Assembly (NCBI RefSeq): GCF_026712185.1
Contig: NZ_JAPPUX010000001.1
Span: forward strand, 868,001 to 932,000
From: Nocardioides pini
GTDB taxonomy: Bacteria > Actinomycetota > Actinomycetes > Propionibacteriales > Nocardioidaceae
Reading direction: 5' to 3'
Length of the DNA: 64,000 nucleotides
Part shown: piece after piece, positions 1-8,172 of the stretch
How positions within the stretch are numbered: the stretch's first letter is position 1
Layout of the letters: every line of letters starts with the position of its first letter
Translations under genes and position numbers: made by a program
The notes under the pieces: generated by a model
What the model was told of the DNA's origin: nothing
The model's database searches: none
Seen by the model: the letters and a program-made list of their open reading frames with translations, nothing else

Positions 1-1
1 C

Positions 2-703
2 GGCCTGAAGCAGAACTCCAACGGCCGCACCGGCGTGGTCTGGGTGCGCTCGACCGCGACCAACCAGCGTGGCGAGGTGGCGATCGACTGGGCGCGCTGG
101 GTCATGGTGCACAAGCGCTCGGCGGCCTCGCCGGCGCCGGAGACGGTGGTCCCGTCGCTCGCCGACGTCGTCACGCCCGAGGACCTGGTCGTGCCCACCG
201 GCCTCGACTTCTCGTCGTACGACCTCGTCGCCGCCGGCGAGCCGCACCGGCTCGGCGACTACGAGGTGGGGGAGCGGATCGACCACGTCGACGGGGTGAC
301 GCTCACCGACGCCGAGCACATGATGGCCACCCGGCTGTGGCAGAACACCGCCAAGGTGCACTTCAACACCGACGCCCGCCCCGACGGCCGGCGGCTCGTC
401 TACGGCGGCCACGTCATCTCGCTGGCCCGGGCGCTGTCCTTCAACGGCCTGGCCAACGCCCAGCTCGTCGCCGCGATCAACGCCGGCGCCCACGTCGCGC
501 CCGCGTTCGCAGGCGACACCGTGCACGCGTGGTCCGAGGTCCTCGACACGGCGACGCTGGACGCGCCCGGCGTCGGGGCCCTGCGCCTGAGGCTGGTCGC
601 CACCCGGGGCCGCGACGAGTCGATGACGCTGCGCGGCGACGACGGGTCGTACGCCGACGGGGTCCTGCTCGACCTGGACTACTGGGCGCTCGTGCCGCGC
701 TGA
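2..703 (+). CDS. MaoC-family hotdog hydratase, 3' portion
   Basis: The reading frame is open from the first bases, so the gene begins before the window and only its last 233 codons are present. The visible part holds the end of one hotdog domain and a second one with the MaoC-like stretch YGGHVISLARALSF, in which the His lies near the expected hydratase active site. MaoC proteins of this double-hotdog layout hydrate or dehydrate enoyl-CoA thioesters; mesaconyl-CoA or methylmalyl-CoA dehydratases have this architecture, but the substrate cannot be read here. The last 25 bases overlap the convergent sulfotransferase gene. Family call is good; the function within the family is open. Confidence 0.8.
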   Translation, partial: GLKQNSNGRTGVVWVRSTATNQRGEVAIDWARWVMVHKRSAASPAPETVVPSLADVVTPEDLVVPTGLDFSSYDLVAAGEPHRLGDYEVGERIDHVDGVTLTDAEHMMATRLWQNTAKVHFNTDARPDGRRLVYGGHVISLARALSFNGLANAQLVAAINAGAHVAPAFAGDTVHAWSEVLDTATLDAPGVGALRLRLVATRGRDESMTLRGDDGSYADGVLLDLDYWALVPR

Positions 704-1866
704 GCGAGTCGTCGCACGACACGCCGCAGGCCGGTGCGGGAGCCACCTTCCGCAGCCTCGACGCGTGGCTGGGACACCGCCCGACCGGCGGTGGGCCGCG
801 ACGCGCGGGCGAGCAGGACGTCGGCGATGAGGCCGACGGCCTCCTCGAGCGATGCGGGCTCGGCGTCGGACCCCAGGCGGGGCAGGACGGTCCGGGCCGC
901 GGCGAGCAGCTCCTCGTCGGTCGCGTCGTCGGGGGTCCGGCCGTCGCGAGGTGGCGCCGGCAGCAGGTCGTCGAGGTCGCCCACGACGTCGTACGCGCTG
1001 GCGCGGAGGTCGGCGACGACCGCAGCCGAACGCTCGTGGACCCAGGCATGGTGGCGGGCGGGCAGCACGAAGGACTCGCGTGTCGCCGAGCCGACCAGCG
1101 CCTCGGGGACGAACGTCCCCTTCACGTGGCGGGTCAGCTCCGGCGACCGCTGGGTGCGGGGGAGTCGCTCGTTGATCCGCCGGAGCAGCTCGGCCTCGAC
1201 GAGGCCGAGGGAGTCGTTGGGCCGCTCGGCCTCGGTGTCGAGGCCCGACACGTCGACCCCGAGGACCGAGGCGGTCCGCAGCCACAGCTCCTCGCGCGGC
1301 GCGCCGGGGGGAGGCACGACGACGAGGTGGGCGCGGCCGACGGGGAGCCCGGTCGACCAGCGCTCGAGGATGGCGGGCACGTCCTGGTAGCGCCAGAACT
1401 TCTGGTGGTCCTCGTCGCGGCGGACCGTCGCGAGGAAGCGGCGGTAGGCCTGGCGGGCACCCATCTTGACCCGCTGCTGCCACGCGGAGGGAAGCACCCG
1501 CGCGAGGTCGCGGGCGGTCACGACCACGTGTACCTCGTCCGCGGCGGCCGCGAGGTCGTCGAGCGCGGCCCGGGTCGTCTCGACGGGGGAGTCGGCGAAG
1601 TGCTCGTTGGTGAGCAGCACGTCGCCGGGCCAGTGCCGCGCCTCCTCGACGAGCCGGTGCCAGGCGTCGCGCTCGCGCTCGACCAGCGTCTCGACGACGT
1701 CGGTCATCCCCTTGACGACGGCGGCCGCGGCGAAGTGGTCGCGGCGCACGCCGGGCAGCAGCAGCCCGCGTCCGCGCAGCTCGTCGCGGTGCCGCCACCA
1801 CAGGTCCTGCAGGAAGGAGGTCCCCGACTTCGCCGTGCCGACGTGGAGGAACACCCGGCGAGCCAT
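679..1866 (-). CDS. P-loop sulfotransferase-like protein
   Basis: A 395-residue protein opening with MARRVFLHVGTAKSGTSF. The KSGTSF stretch at residues 13-18 matches the PAPS 5'-phosphosulfate-binding loop of sulfotransferases, which move a sulfuryl group from PAPS to sugars, lipids or other acceptors. The acceptor is unknown. The ATG at 1866 was chosen because the loop lies at the very N-terminus, as usual in the family, and because a TAGGGT hexamer (1874-1879 on the opposite strand) sits 7 bases before it, which suggests a leaderless transcript. It diverges from a methyltransferase with 36 bases between them. Acting on glycans or lipids of the envelope is plausible but not shown. Confidence 0.75.
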   Translation of the reverse strand: MARRVFLHVGTAKSGTSFLQDLWWRHRDELRGRGLLLPGVRRDHFAAAAVVKGMTDVVETLVERERDAWHRLVEEARHWPGDVLLTNEHFADSPVETTRAALDDLAAAADEVHVVVTARDLARVLPSAWQQRVKMGARQAYRRFLATVRRDEDHQKFWRYQDVPAILERWSTGLPVGRAHLVVVPPPGAPREELWLRTASVLGVDVSGLDTEAERPNDSLGLVEAELLRRINERLPRTQRSPELTRHVKGTFVPEALVGSATRESFVLPARHHAWVHERSAAVVADLRASAYDVVGDLDDLLPAPPRDGRTPDDATDEELLAAARTVLPRLGSDAEPASLEEAVGLIADVLLARASRPTAGRAVSQPRVEAAEGGSRTGLRRVVRRLAQRGTSAQ

Positions 1867-1873
1867 GCGGGTG

Positions 1874-1896
1874 ACCCTACTGCGTGGCGTCAGACT
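1874..1896. promoter_or_regulatory. Compact divergent promoter with two leaderless -10 elements
   Basis: The 36-base gap between two divergent genes holds TAGGGT on the minus strand (1874-1879, 7 bases before the ATG at 1866) and CAGACT on the plus strand (1891-1896, 6 bases before the GTG at 1903). Neither start has a ribosome binding site. Both transcripts would begin at or next to the start codon. Confidence 0.5.
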
Positions 1897-1902
1897 CGGT
1901 CC

Positions 1903-2715
1903 GTGGCCTGGGATCGCACGTTCTTCTACGACACCTACCCGCGGCTGGAGGCGGCATTCGCGGCACGCCTCGACGAGAGCCTCGCGCCGCGGGACCCGTC
2001 GGTGCTGCTGCAGGTGGTGCGCGAGCTCGACCTGCGTCCCGACAGCCGGGTCGTCGACGTCGGGTGCGGAGAGGGCCACCACGCCGTCCGGCTGGCCACC
2101 CACTTCGGCTTCCGCGTGCTGGGGATCGACCCCGTGCAGCGCCACCTCGACCTCGCTCGCGCCGCCCGCCGCGACCTCGTCCCCGACATCGCCTCCCGCC
2201 TCGCGTTCGAGCGCGGCACCGCCACGGACGTGCCGGTGGCCGACGCGTCGCTCGACCTGGTCTGGTGCCGTGACGTCATGGTCCACGTCGACCGGCCCGA
2301 CTTCGCCTTCGCGGAGTTCGCCCGCGTGCTCCGCCCGGGCGGCCACGTCGTGTCCTTCCAGGCCGTCGCGACCGACCTGCTCGGCGACGAGGAGGCCGGC
2401 CAGCTCTTCGACGTGATGGGCGTGGTGCCGTCATCTGCCGACCCGCGGGTGATCGACGACGCGATCGCCCGCTCGGGGCTGGAGGTGGTCGACACCGTCG
2501 ACCTGTCCACCGAGTGGGGCGAGTGGTCGCAGGAGCAGGACGGCAGCGGCGGCCGCGCGCTCCTGCACCTCGCGCGGCTGCTGCGCGCGCCCGAGCGCTA
2601 CCGGGCAGAGTTCGGCGACGCGGCGTACGAGGTGATGCTGGGCGACTGCCGCTGGCAGGTCTACCGGACGATCGGCAAGCTCGGCGCGCGGATAGACGTG
2701 CTCCGCAGGCGTTAA
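1903..2715 (+). CDS. Class I SAM-dependent methyltransferase
   Basis: A 270-residue protein with the Rossmann motif I VDVGCGEG at residues 51-58, an acidic residue after the second strand (GIDP), and the motif VWCRDVMVHVDRP followed by FARVLRPGGH, typical of class I methyltransferases of the UbiE/Methyltransf_11 type. It would transfer a methyl group from SAM to a small-molecule acceptor that cannot be identified. The GTG start was chosen because the ORF upstream of it has shadow-like composition and because CAGACT lies 6 bases before it. The divergent sulfotransferase suggests, but does not prove, that the two modify the same product. Confidence 0.85.
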   Translation: MAWDRTFFYDTYPRLEAAFAARLDESLAPRDPSVLLQVVRELDLRPDSRVVDVGCGEGHHAVRLATHFGFRVLGIDPVQRHLDLARAARRDLVPDIASRLAFERGTATDVPVADASLDLVWCRDVMVHVDRPDFAFAEFARVLRPGGHVVSFQAVATDLLGDEEAGQLFDVMGVVPSSADPRVIDDAIARSGLEVVDTVDLSTEWGEWSQEQDGSGGRALLHLARLLRAPERYRAEFGDAAYEVMLGDCRWQVYRTIGKLGARIDVLRRR

Positions 2716-2784
2716 CCGCTCGACCCGGTTCGGGGGCGTTTGGCAGGGTGGGCACCCCGTACCGTCATCGACGAGGAGGACCTC

Positions 2785-2970
2785 ATGGCTGATCAGGACC
2801 CCAACGCAGACATCAAGGCGAAGATGCGGGAGGCCCTCGATCGCAAGAAGGGGCACGACCACCCCGACGACCGGGCCGGCTCCCGCGAGAAGGCCCACGG
2901 CTCCGAGGTCAGCGACAAGAACGTCGCGAAGCCGATGCACCGGCGCAAGGCCGGTGGCGGCGGCGTCTGA
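2785..2970 (+). CDS. DUF5302 small charged protein
   Basis: A 61-residue protein, rich in Lys, Arg, Asp and His, with no membrane segment. The pattern of an N-terminal KMREALDRKK helix and a C-terminal basic KPMHRRKAGGGG tail is that of the actinobacterial DUF5302 family. No function is established for the family. The ATG at 2785 is preceded by the purine-rich GACGAGGAGGA at 2770-2780, which supports this start over the ATG 45 bases upstream. It stands alone between a methyltransferase and a convergent MFS gene. A role in binding nucleic acid would fit the composition but is only a guess. Confidence 0.75.
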   Translation: MADQDPNADIKAKMREALDRKKGHDHPDDRAGSREKAHGSEVSDKNVAKPMHRRKAGGGGV

Positions 2971-2976
2971 GGCCGG

Positions 2977-4155
2977 TCACGACACCGGGCGCGCGCCGGC
3001 GGGCACCTCGTCCGCCGGCGCGAACGCCCTGGCGAGCCAGAAGAGGGATCCCACGAGCACGAGGGGCACGGCGAACCCGATCCTCAGCGAGCTGGAGCCG
3101 ACGGCCCCGGTCATGACGGCGCCGAGCAGCGCGCCGGCGTAGTTGAACTGGTTGAAGCGCGCCACCACGGCGTCCACCCGTGCCCGCCGCGTCGCCGGGT
3201 CGGCGTCCCGGCCGGCGAGCGCCGCCGCGGCGGAGAAGCTCAGCGGCGCCACGACCGCCACCCCGCAGCCGAGCAGGGTGAAGCCGAGCACGGCGACCGG
3301 CCACGACGGCGCGGCGACGACCACCGTCAGCGCGACCAGGGCGATCGCCGCCCCGACCCGCAGCAGGCGCACCGCCCCCATCCGCTCGGTCAGGCGGTCG
3401 CCGGCCAGTCGCACGACGCCGCTCGCCACGAGGTAGGGCAGCGTGGCGAGGGCGACCAGGCCCTCGGGCGTGTCGAAGACGTCGTCGAGGTAGACCGGGC
3501 CCCAGGTGGCAGCGGCCGTGTCGACGGTGTAGAAGACGACCAGCGCCAGGCCGACCGTCACGATCGCCCGCCAGGGGACGTCCGTCTCCGTGCTCGTGGC
3601 GGGACCGCCGTGGTCACGACGGAGGTACGGCGCCGTCGTGGCCGCGAGCGGCAGCAGGGCGACCAGCGCTACCGCCGGCCAGGGCACGTCGCCGGTGGCC
3701 AGGGTGGTCACGGCGGCGACGATGCCGCCGAGGGTCCAGGCGCCGTGGCACGACGGCAGCACGACCCGGCTCCACCGGTGCTCGAGGGCCACGGCCTGCA
3801 TGTTGCCCGTCGCGTCGACGAGCCCGAGCCCGATGCCGTACGCCGCGAGGCCGAGGACGAAGAGCGGCCGGGTGGGGGCGAGGACGGCCACCGCGACCGA
3901 GACGGCGACGACCACGAGCCCCGCACGCAGCACCACGGCGCTGTCGAGGCGCGGGGCCAGCCGCTCCGCGACGAGCGACCCCGCCCCGGCCAGGAGCACC
4001 ATCATCAGCAGGACGCCCGAGAGCGCCAGCTCGCCGAGGTCCCACCGCTCCTGGAAGCGGGGCAGCCGCGTGGTCAGGCTGATGAAGACCAGCCCCTGCA
4101 CGGCGAACGCGGCTGCGATGGCCCATCGCGCGCGGCGGAGGTCGGGGGTCGTCAT
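2977..4155 (-). CDS. MFS transporter
   Basis: A 392-residue integral membrane protein with about 12 hydrophobic helices, the size and pattern of the major facilitator superfamily. The first helix follows TTPDLRRARW directly. Conserved MFS loop features such as RLPRFQERW between helices 1 and 2 are present. It belongs with small drug or metabolite exporters, but the substrate is not readable. The ATG at 4155 was chosen because CACCAT lies 7 bases before it and the longer ORF upstream overlaps the divergent phosphatase gene; the ATG at 4164 is an alternative that adds three residues. It ends 6 bases from the DUF5302 stop, tail to tail. Confidence 0.8.
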   Translation of the reverse strand: MTTPDLRRARWAIAAAFAVQGLVFISLTTRLPRFQERWDLGELALSGVLLMMVLLAGAGSLVAERLAPRLDSAVVLRAGLVVVAVSVAVAVLAPTRPLFVLGLAAYGIGLGLVDATGNMQAVALEHRWSRVVLPSCHGAWTLGGIVAAVTTLATGDVPWPAVALVALLPLAATTAPYLRRDHGGPATSTETDVPWRAIVTVGLALVVFYTVDTAAATWGPVYLDDVFDTPEGLVALATLPYLVASGVVRLAGDRLTERMGAVRLLRVGAAIALVALTVVVAAPSWPVAVLGFTLLGCGVAVVAPLSFSAAAALAGRDADPATRRARVDAVVARFNQFNYAGALLGAVMTGAVGSSSLRIGFAVPLVLVGSLFWLARAFAPADEVPAGARPVS

Positions 4156-4204
4156 GCCGAGCATGGTGGCAGCCCCGCCCGGCGCCCGTGGCAGACTCGC
4201 GGAC

Positions 4205-4786
4205 ATGACCTCCGGCGGCGTGCACTCCGACGGCCCCGAGCTCTGGGTGGTCCGGCACGGCGAGACGGAGTGGAGCCGCGACGGCCGGCACACCTCCGTC
4301 ACCGACCTCCCGCTCACCGAGCCCGGTGAGGAGGCCGCGAGGGCGCTGGCACCCCGGCTGGCCGACGTGGAGTTCGACCTCGTCCTGACGAGCCCGCGGC
4401 AACGCGCGCGTCGTACGGCCGAGCTGGCCGGCTTCGCCGACGCCGAGGTCGACGACGACCTCGTCGAGTGGGCCTACGGCGACTACGAGGGCGTGACCAC
4501 CGCGGAGATCCGCGACGACGTGCCGGGCTGGACGGTCTGGACGCACCCCGTGCCGGGCGGCGAGACCGCCGACCAGGTCTCCGCCCGCCTGGACCGCGTC
4601 GTGGCCCGGGCGCGCGAGCACGACCGCACCCTGGTCTTCGCGCACGGCCACTCGCTGCGCGTGCTGACCGCGCGGTGGGTGGAGCAGCCCGCGGACGTGG
4701 GCCGGTTCTTCAGGCTCGACACGTCGACGGTGTCGGTGCTCGGCTTCGAGCGCGACAACCCGGCGCTGCTGAAGTGGAACAGCTGA
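4205..4786 (+). CDS. Histidine phosphatase (phosphoglycerate mutase-like)
   Basis: A 193-residue protein of the histidine phosphatase superfamily. The catalytic motif VVRHGETEW near residue 15 supplies the phosphorylated His, the TSPRQRARRTAE stretch supplies the second conserved Arg, and FAHGHSLRVL supplies the second catalytic His. Members dephosphorylate small phosphate esters or act as acid phosphatases; the substrate is unknown. CAGACT at 4192-4197 lies 7 bases before the ATG, which suggests leaderless transcription. The next gene starts 1 base after its stop, so the two phosphoesterases form one operon. Confidence 0.85.
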   Translation: MTSGGVHSDGPELWVVRHGETEWSRDGRHTSVTDLPLTEPGEEAARALAPRLADVEFDLVLTSPRQRARRTAELAGFADAEVDDDLVEWAYGDYEGVTTAEIRDDVPGWTVWTHPVPGGETADQVSARLDRVVARAREHDRTLVFAHGHSLRVLTARWVEQPADVGRFFRLDTSTVSVLGFERDNPALLKWNS

Positions 4787-4787
4787 C

Positions 4788-5633
4788 GTGCGGATCGACC
4801 TCCACACGCACTCCTCGGCCAGCGACGGCACCGACACTCCCGGGGACCTCGTCCGCGAGGCCGCGGCGGCCGGGCTGGACGTCGTCGCGCTGACCGACCA
4901 CGACGCCATGTCCGGCTGGACGGAGGCGCGCGAGGTGGCCGACGAGGTCGGCATCACCCTTGTGCCGGGGCTCGAGATCAGCACCCGTTTCGGGCACCGG
5001 GGCGTGCACCTGCTGGGCTACCTGCCCGACCCGACGGACCCGGCGCTGGTGCTCGAGCTGGACCGCATCCTCGAGGGGCGCACCGCCCGGACGCCGGCCA
5101 TCGTCGCGGCCCTGCGCGCACACGGCATCGACCTCACCGAGGACGACGTACGTCGTGAGTCGGACGGCTCGGTCGCGGCGGGACGCCCGCACGTGGCCGA
5201 CGCGCTCGTGCGGCTCGGCGTCGTGCGGGACCGCACGGAGGCGTTCGCGACGCTGCTGAGCCCGGGGCAGCCGGGCTACGTCAACCGCTACGCGTCCGCC
5301 CTGGAGGAGATGATCCCCCTCGTCGCCGCCGCAGGCGGGGTCGCGGTGGTCGCCCACCCGTGGGGACGCGGCAGCCGGTCCGTGCTGTCGGCCGAGGCCC
5401 TCGCCGGGCTGAAGGACCTCGGGCTCGCCGGCATCGAGGTCGACCACCAGGACCACTCCGAGGCGGACCGTGCCGAGCTGCGCGCCATCGCCGCCGACCT
5501 GGACCTCGTCGTCACGGGCAGCAGCGACCACCACGGGCTCGGCAAGGTCGACCACGATCTCGGGGTCAACACGACCGACCCCGAGCAGTACGAGCGGCTG
5601 CTCTCGCTGGCCGACAACCCGCTCGGTGGCTGA
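4788..5633 (+). CDS. PHP-domain phosphoesterase
   Basis: A 281-residue PHP-domain protein. Metal-binding clusters are visible in order: DLHTHSSASDGT at residues 3-14, ALTDHDAMSG near 40, GLEIS, VAHPWG near 186, and SSDHHG near 245. This set matches the YciV/TrpH group, which includes 3',5'-nucleoside bisphosphate phosphatase and 5'-to-3' RNase AM. The start is GTG at 4788, one base after the stop of the histidine phosphatase, and the motif begins at residue 3, so no upstream extension is expected. A role in RNA end processing or pAp removal is likely from the family but not proven. Confidence 0.85.
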   Translation: MRIDLHTHSSASDGTDTPGDLVREAAAAGLDVVALTDHDAMSGWTEAREVADEVGITLVPGLEISTRFGHRGVHLLGYLPDPTDPALVLELDRILEGRTARTPAIVAALRAHGIDLTEDDVRRESDGSVAAGRPHVADALVRLGVVRDRTEAFATLLSPGQPGYVNRYASALEEMIPLVAAAGGVAVVAHPWGRGSRSVLSAEALAGLKDLGLAGIEVDHQDHSEADRAELRAIAADLDLVVTGSSDHHGLGKVDHDLGVNTTDPEQYERLLSLADNPLGG

Positions 5634-5883
5634 GCCCACGGGCGGGCTGCCCGACCGCGTCCTCCTCTACGGCGTGACCGGCAGCGGCAAGTCCCGCCGC
5701 AACGGCAACGTCGAGACCTGGCGCGCCATGGCGTCGCGCGACTCGATCATCGTGTGGCACTTCCGGTCGTTCGCCCGCAAGCGTTCCCGGATGCGCGCCT
5801 GGGCCGCCTCGCCCGGCGGGCCGCAGGTGCTCCTCTTCCGCCGCCCCCGCGACCTGGAGGCGTGGATCGCGACGCTGGGCTGA
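5626..5883 (+). pseudogene. P-loop nucleotide kinase-like gene with the centre deleted
   Basis: The 85-codon frame starts at a GTG overlapping the end of the PHP gene. It begins LPDRVLLYGVTGSGKS, a clear Walker A, and then runs at once into RRNGNVETWRAMASRDS and IVWHFRSFARKRSRMRAW. From memory, in intact actinobacterial members of this adenylate-kinase-like AAA family the NGN-ETW segment lies about 90 residues after the P-loop. The intervening part, which carries the second strand and Walker B region, is missing without a frameshift. The product should not be a working kinase. It could be a recent deletion or an assembly fault. Confidence 0.65.
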
Positions 5884-5948
5884 GGGTGCGGGTCGAGGAG
5901 GTCGCGCAGCGACCGTTCTCGCGGCCGTTCTGGGCAGCGCGGCGACCA

Positions 5949-5992
5949 GATCGTGGAGGCTCCGTGTCACCTGATGACCCGGATCCTCCACG
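5949..5992. repeat. 44-base palindromic repeat, copy 1
   Basis: An imperfect palindrome between the broken kinase gene and a GNAT gene. Bases 5952-5959 pair with 5985-5992, then 4-base stems continue inward after single mismatches. The same element occurs at 49312-49355 with 36 of 44 bases identical. It may act as a terminator for the convergent genes or be a dispersed repeat. Confidence 0.6.
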
Positions 5993-6008
5993 CTGCTGCA
6001 CCGACTGG

Positions 6009-6488
6009 TCAGGCTCGAACCATCCGCCGCTCGAGGCCGACGTCCTCGGGCTTGGTGGCGCCGTCGAAGGCGAAGCCGTGGCGCTCGTAGAAGCCGATCG
6101 CGCGGACGTTGCCGTCGAGGACCCAGAGGTAGGCGGGGGAGCCGCCGGTCGCCGCCTCGAGGAGCGCGTGCCCCACCCCGGTGCCGTACGACGACGCGCG
6201 CACGTAGAGCGCCATCAGCTCGAGCGGTGGCAGGTCGTCGTCGGGGTCGCGGCCGGTCCCGGTGCTGGAGAAGCCGAGCAACCGGTCGTCGGCAGACCAG
6301 GCGAGCAGGTTGTCGCTCGAGCCCGCGGCGATGATGCTGCTCCAGCTGGCGACCCGCTCGGTCCGGCGGGCACGGCGGTCGGTGAACACGGACGCCGGCA
6401 TGAGGTGGGCGTACGCCTCCTCCCACACGTCGAGGTGCAGGTCGGTCAGTGCCTCCGCGTCGCCGGCCCGCGCCGGGGCGATGCGCAC
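6009..6488 (-). CDS. GNAT acetyltransferase
   Basis: A 159-residue GNAT-fold protein. The acetyl-CoA loop appears as SSYGTGVGHALLEAA, followed by LWVLDGNVRAIGFYERHGF, the usual beta-4 to alpha-4 ending of the family. It transfers an acetyl group to an unknown amine. GTG at 6488 is the chosen start, 3 bases after the SDR stop; a TTG at 6494 overlapping that stop is an alternative. It is translated with the upstream SDR gene from the same strand, though no common function is evident. Confidence 0.8.
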   Translation of the reverse strand: MRIAPARAGDAEALTDLHLDVWEEAYAHLMPASVFTDRRARRTERVASWSSIIAAGSSDNLLAWSADDRLLGFSSTGTGRDPDDDLPPLELMALYVRASSYGTGVGHALLEAATGGSPAYLWVLDGNVRAIGFYERHGFAFDGATKPEDVGLERRMVRA

Positions 6489-6490
6489 CG

Positions 6491-7243
6491 TCAACGGCGG
6501 CCCATCGACTGGGTCAGCCGGAGGACGCGGTTGGGGATGGCGGTGGTCAGCACCCGGATCGTCTTGTACTGGGCGCCGGGGATCGAGTAGGCGCGGCCCT
6601 TCTCGAAGTCCTCGAGCGACTTGCGGACGAGGAAGTCGGCGTCGAGCCACATGAAGCCCTCGCCGCGCTTGACCTCCATCCGCTGGTGGAACTCGGTCTT
6701 GGTGAAGCCCGGGCAGAGCGCCATGACCTTTACGCCGTGTGACCTGTACTCCAGGTGCGCCCACTCGCTGAAGCTGTTGACCCACGCCTTCGACGCCGAG
6801 TAGGTGCCGCGGGGGAGGAAGGCGGCGACGCTGGAGACGTTGATGATGCCGCCGTGGCCGCGTTCGGCCATCGCGCCGAGGGCGGCGTGGCTCAGCCGCA
6901 GCACGGCGGTGACCAGGACCTCCAGCATCGCGGTCTCGTCGTCAGCGCTGTTGTCGAGGAAGCGCTTCTTCAGCCCGAAACCGGCGTTGTTCACCAGGAG
7001 GTCCACCGGGCGGTCGCGGTCGGCGAGCCGCGCCTCGACCGTGGCGAGCTGCGCGCGGTCGGTGAGGTCGGCGACCAGCACCTCCACCTGGACCTGGTGG
7101 GTGCGCCGCAGCTCCTCGGCGACCTGCTCGAGGCGGGCGGAATCGCGCGCCACCAGGACGAGGTCGTCACCGCGGGAGGCGAGCTGGACGGCGTACTCGT
7201 GGCCGATGCCGGCGGTCGCGCCGGTGATCAAGGAGGTGCTCAT
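6491..7243 (-). CDS. Short-chain dehydrogenase/reductase
   Basis: A 250-residue SDR. The cofactor motif TGATAGIG is at residues 7-14, NNAG near 85, the catalytic Ser in INVSSVAAF near 138, and the Tyr-x-x-x-Lys pair in TYSASKAW near 150. The C-terminal part resembles the SadH/DltE-like group of reductases. Substrate unknown; NADP is more likely than NAD from the Arg-containing region after strand 2. ATG at 7243 is preferred; another in-frame ATG lies at 7255. The gene diverges from parA and is followed by a GNAT gene. Confidence 0.85.
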   Translation of the reverse strand: MSTSLITGATAGIGHEYAVQLASRGDDLVLVARDSARLEQVAEELRRTHQVQVEVLVADLTDRAQLATVEARLADRDRPVDLLVNNAGFGLKKRFLDNSADDETAMLEVLVTAVLRLSHAALGAMAERGHGGIINVSSVAAFLPRGTYSASKAWVNSFSEWAHLEYRSHGVKVMALCPGFTKTEFHQRMEVKRGEGFMWLDADFLVRKSLEDFEKGRAYSIPGAQYKTIRVLTTAIPNRVLRLTQSMGRR

Positions 7244-7304
7244 GGTGGACACCATTTCAGGACGAGCCATGGAGATGCGAGCCGGTCCGGCACAATGGCC
7301 CGCA

Positions 7305-8156
7305 ATGAGCACCAAGAGCCGGGGAGCGGCCCCCGTGACGCTGGCCGTCGCCAACCAGAAGGGCGGGGTCGCCAAGACCACGTCCGTCGCCTCGATCGGT
7401 GCCGCGCTGGCCGAGCTCGGGCACCGCGTCCTGCTGGTCGACCTCGACCCGCAGGCGTGCCTGACCTTCTCCCTCGGCATCGACCCCGAGGACCTCGAGA
7501 CGTCGGTCCACCACGTCCTGACCCAGGGCGTCGACCCCATCGAGGTCATCATCGAGACCGAGGACGGCGTCGACGTCCTGCCGGCGACGATCGAGCTCGC
7601 CCGGGCGGAGGCCGACCTGCTGACCCGCACCGGGCGCGAGCACGTCATCAAGGGCGCGCTCGAGCAGCTCGCCGAGGACCTCGAGGACTCCGAGGAGGGG
7701 GCGTACGACTGGGTGCTGCTCGACTGCCCGCCGTCGCTCGGCGTGCTGACGGTCGCCGCGCTCACCGCCGCCGACGGCGTGCTGGTGCCGCTGCAGTGCG
7801 AGACGCTGTCCCACCGTGGCGTGGGCCAGCTGCTCGACACCGTCCACGACGTACGCCGCTTCACCAACCGCGACCTCGAGGTGTGGGGCGTGCTGCCGAC
7901 GCTCTACGACGGCCGCACCAACCACGCCCGCACGGTGCTGGAGACGATCAGCGAGACCTACGACCTCGAGGTCGTCGAGCCGCCGATCCCCAAGACGATC
8001 AAGTTCGCCGAGGCCCCGGCCGCCGGCCGGTCGATCCTGGCGACCAGCCGCAGCAGCAAGGGCGCCGCGGCCTACCGCGAGGTCGCCCGGAACCTCGTCG
8101 AGCGGGCCACCCGCCCCCCGAAGGTGACGAAGAAGCCCGCTCGCGCGAGGAGGTGA
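7305..8156 (+). CDS. ParA/Soj-type ATPase
   Basis: A 283-residue ParA-family ATPase with the deviant Walker A KGGVAKTT at residues 19-26, the switch motif LLVDLDPQ and Walker B-like LLDCPPSLG. ParA proteins form ATP-dependent dimers on DNA or membranes to place cargo. No parB follows, so this is not the chromosome-partition pair; it matches the orphan ParA next to rhlE in mycobacteria (Rv3213c). A Lys/Arg-rich tail (KVTKKPARARR) ends the protein. It converges on the rhlE-like helicase with 16 bases between stops. Confidence 0.85.
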   Translation: MSTKSRGAAPVTLAVANQKGGVAKTTSVASIGAALAELGHRVLLVDLDPQACLTFSLGIDPEDLETSVHHVLTQGVDPIEVIIETEDGVDVLPATIELARAEADLLTRTGREHVIKGALEQLAEDLEDSEEGAYDWVLLDCPPSLGVLTVAALTAADGVLVPLQCETLSHRGVGQLLDTVHDVRRFTNRDLEVWGVLPTLYDGRTNHARTVLETISETYDLEVVEPPIPKTIKFAEAPAAGRSILATSRSSKGAAAYREVARNLVERATRPPKVTKKPARARR

Positions 8157-8172
8157 CCCGGGGCCGGACGCC

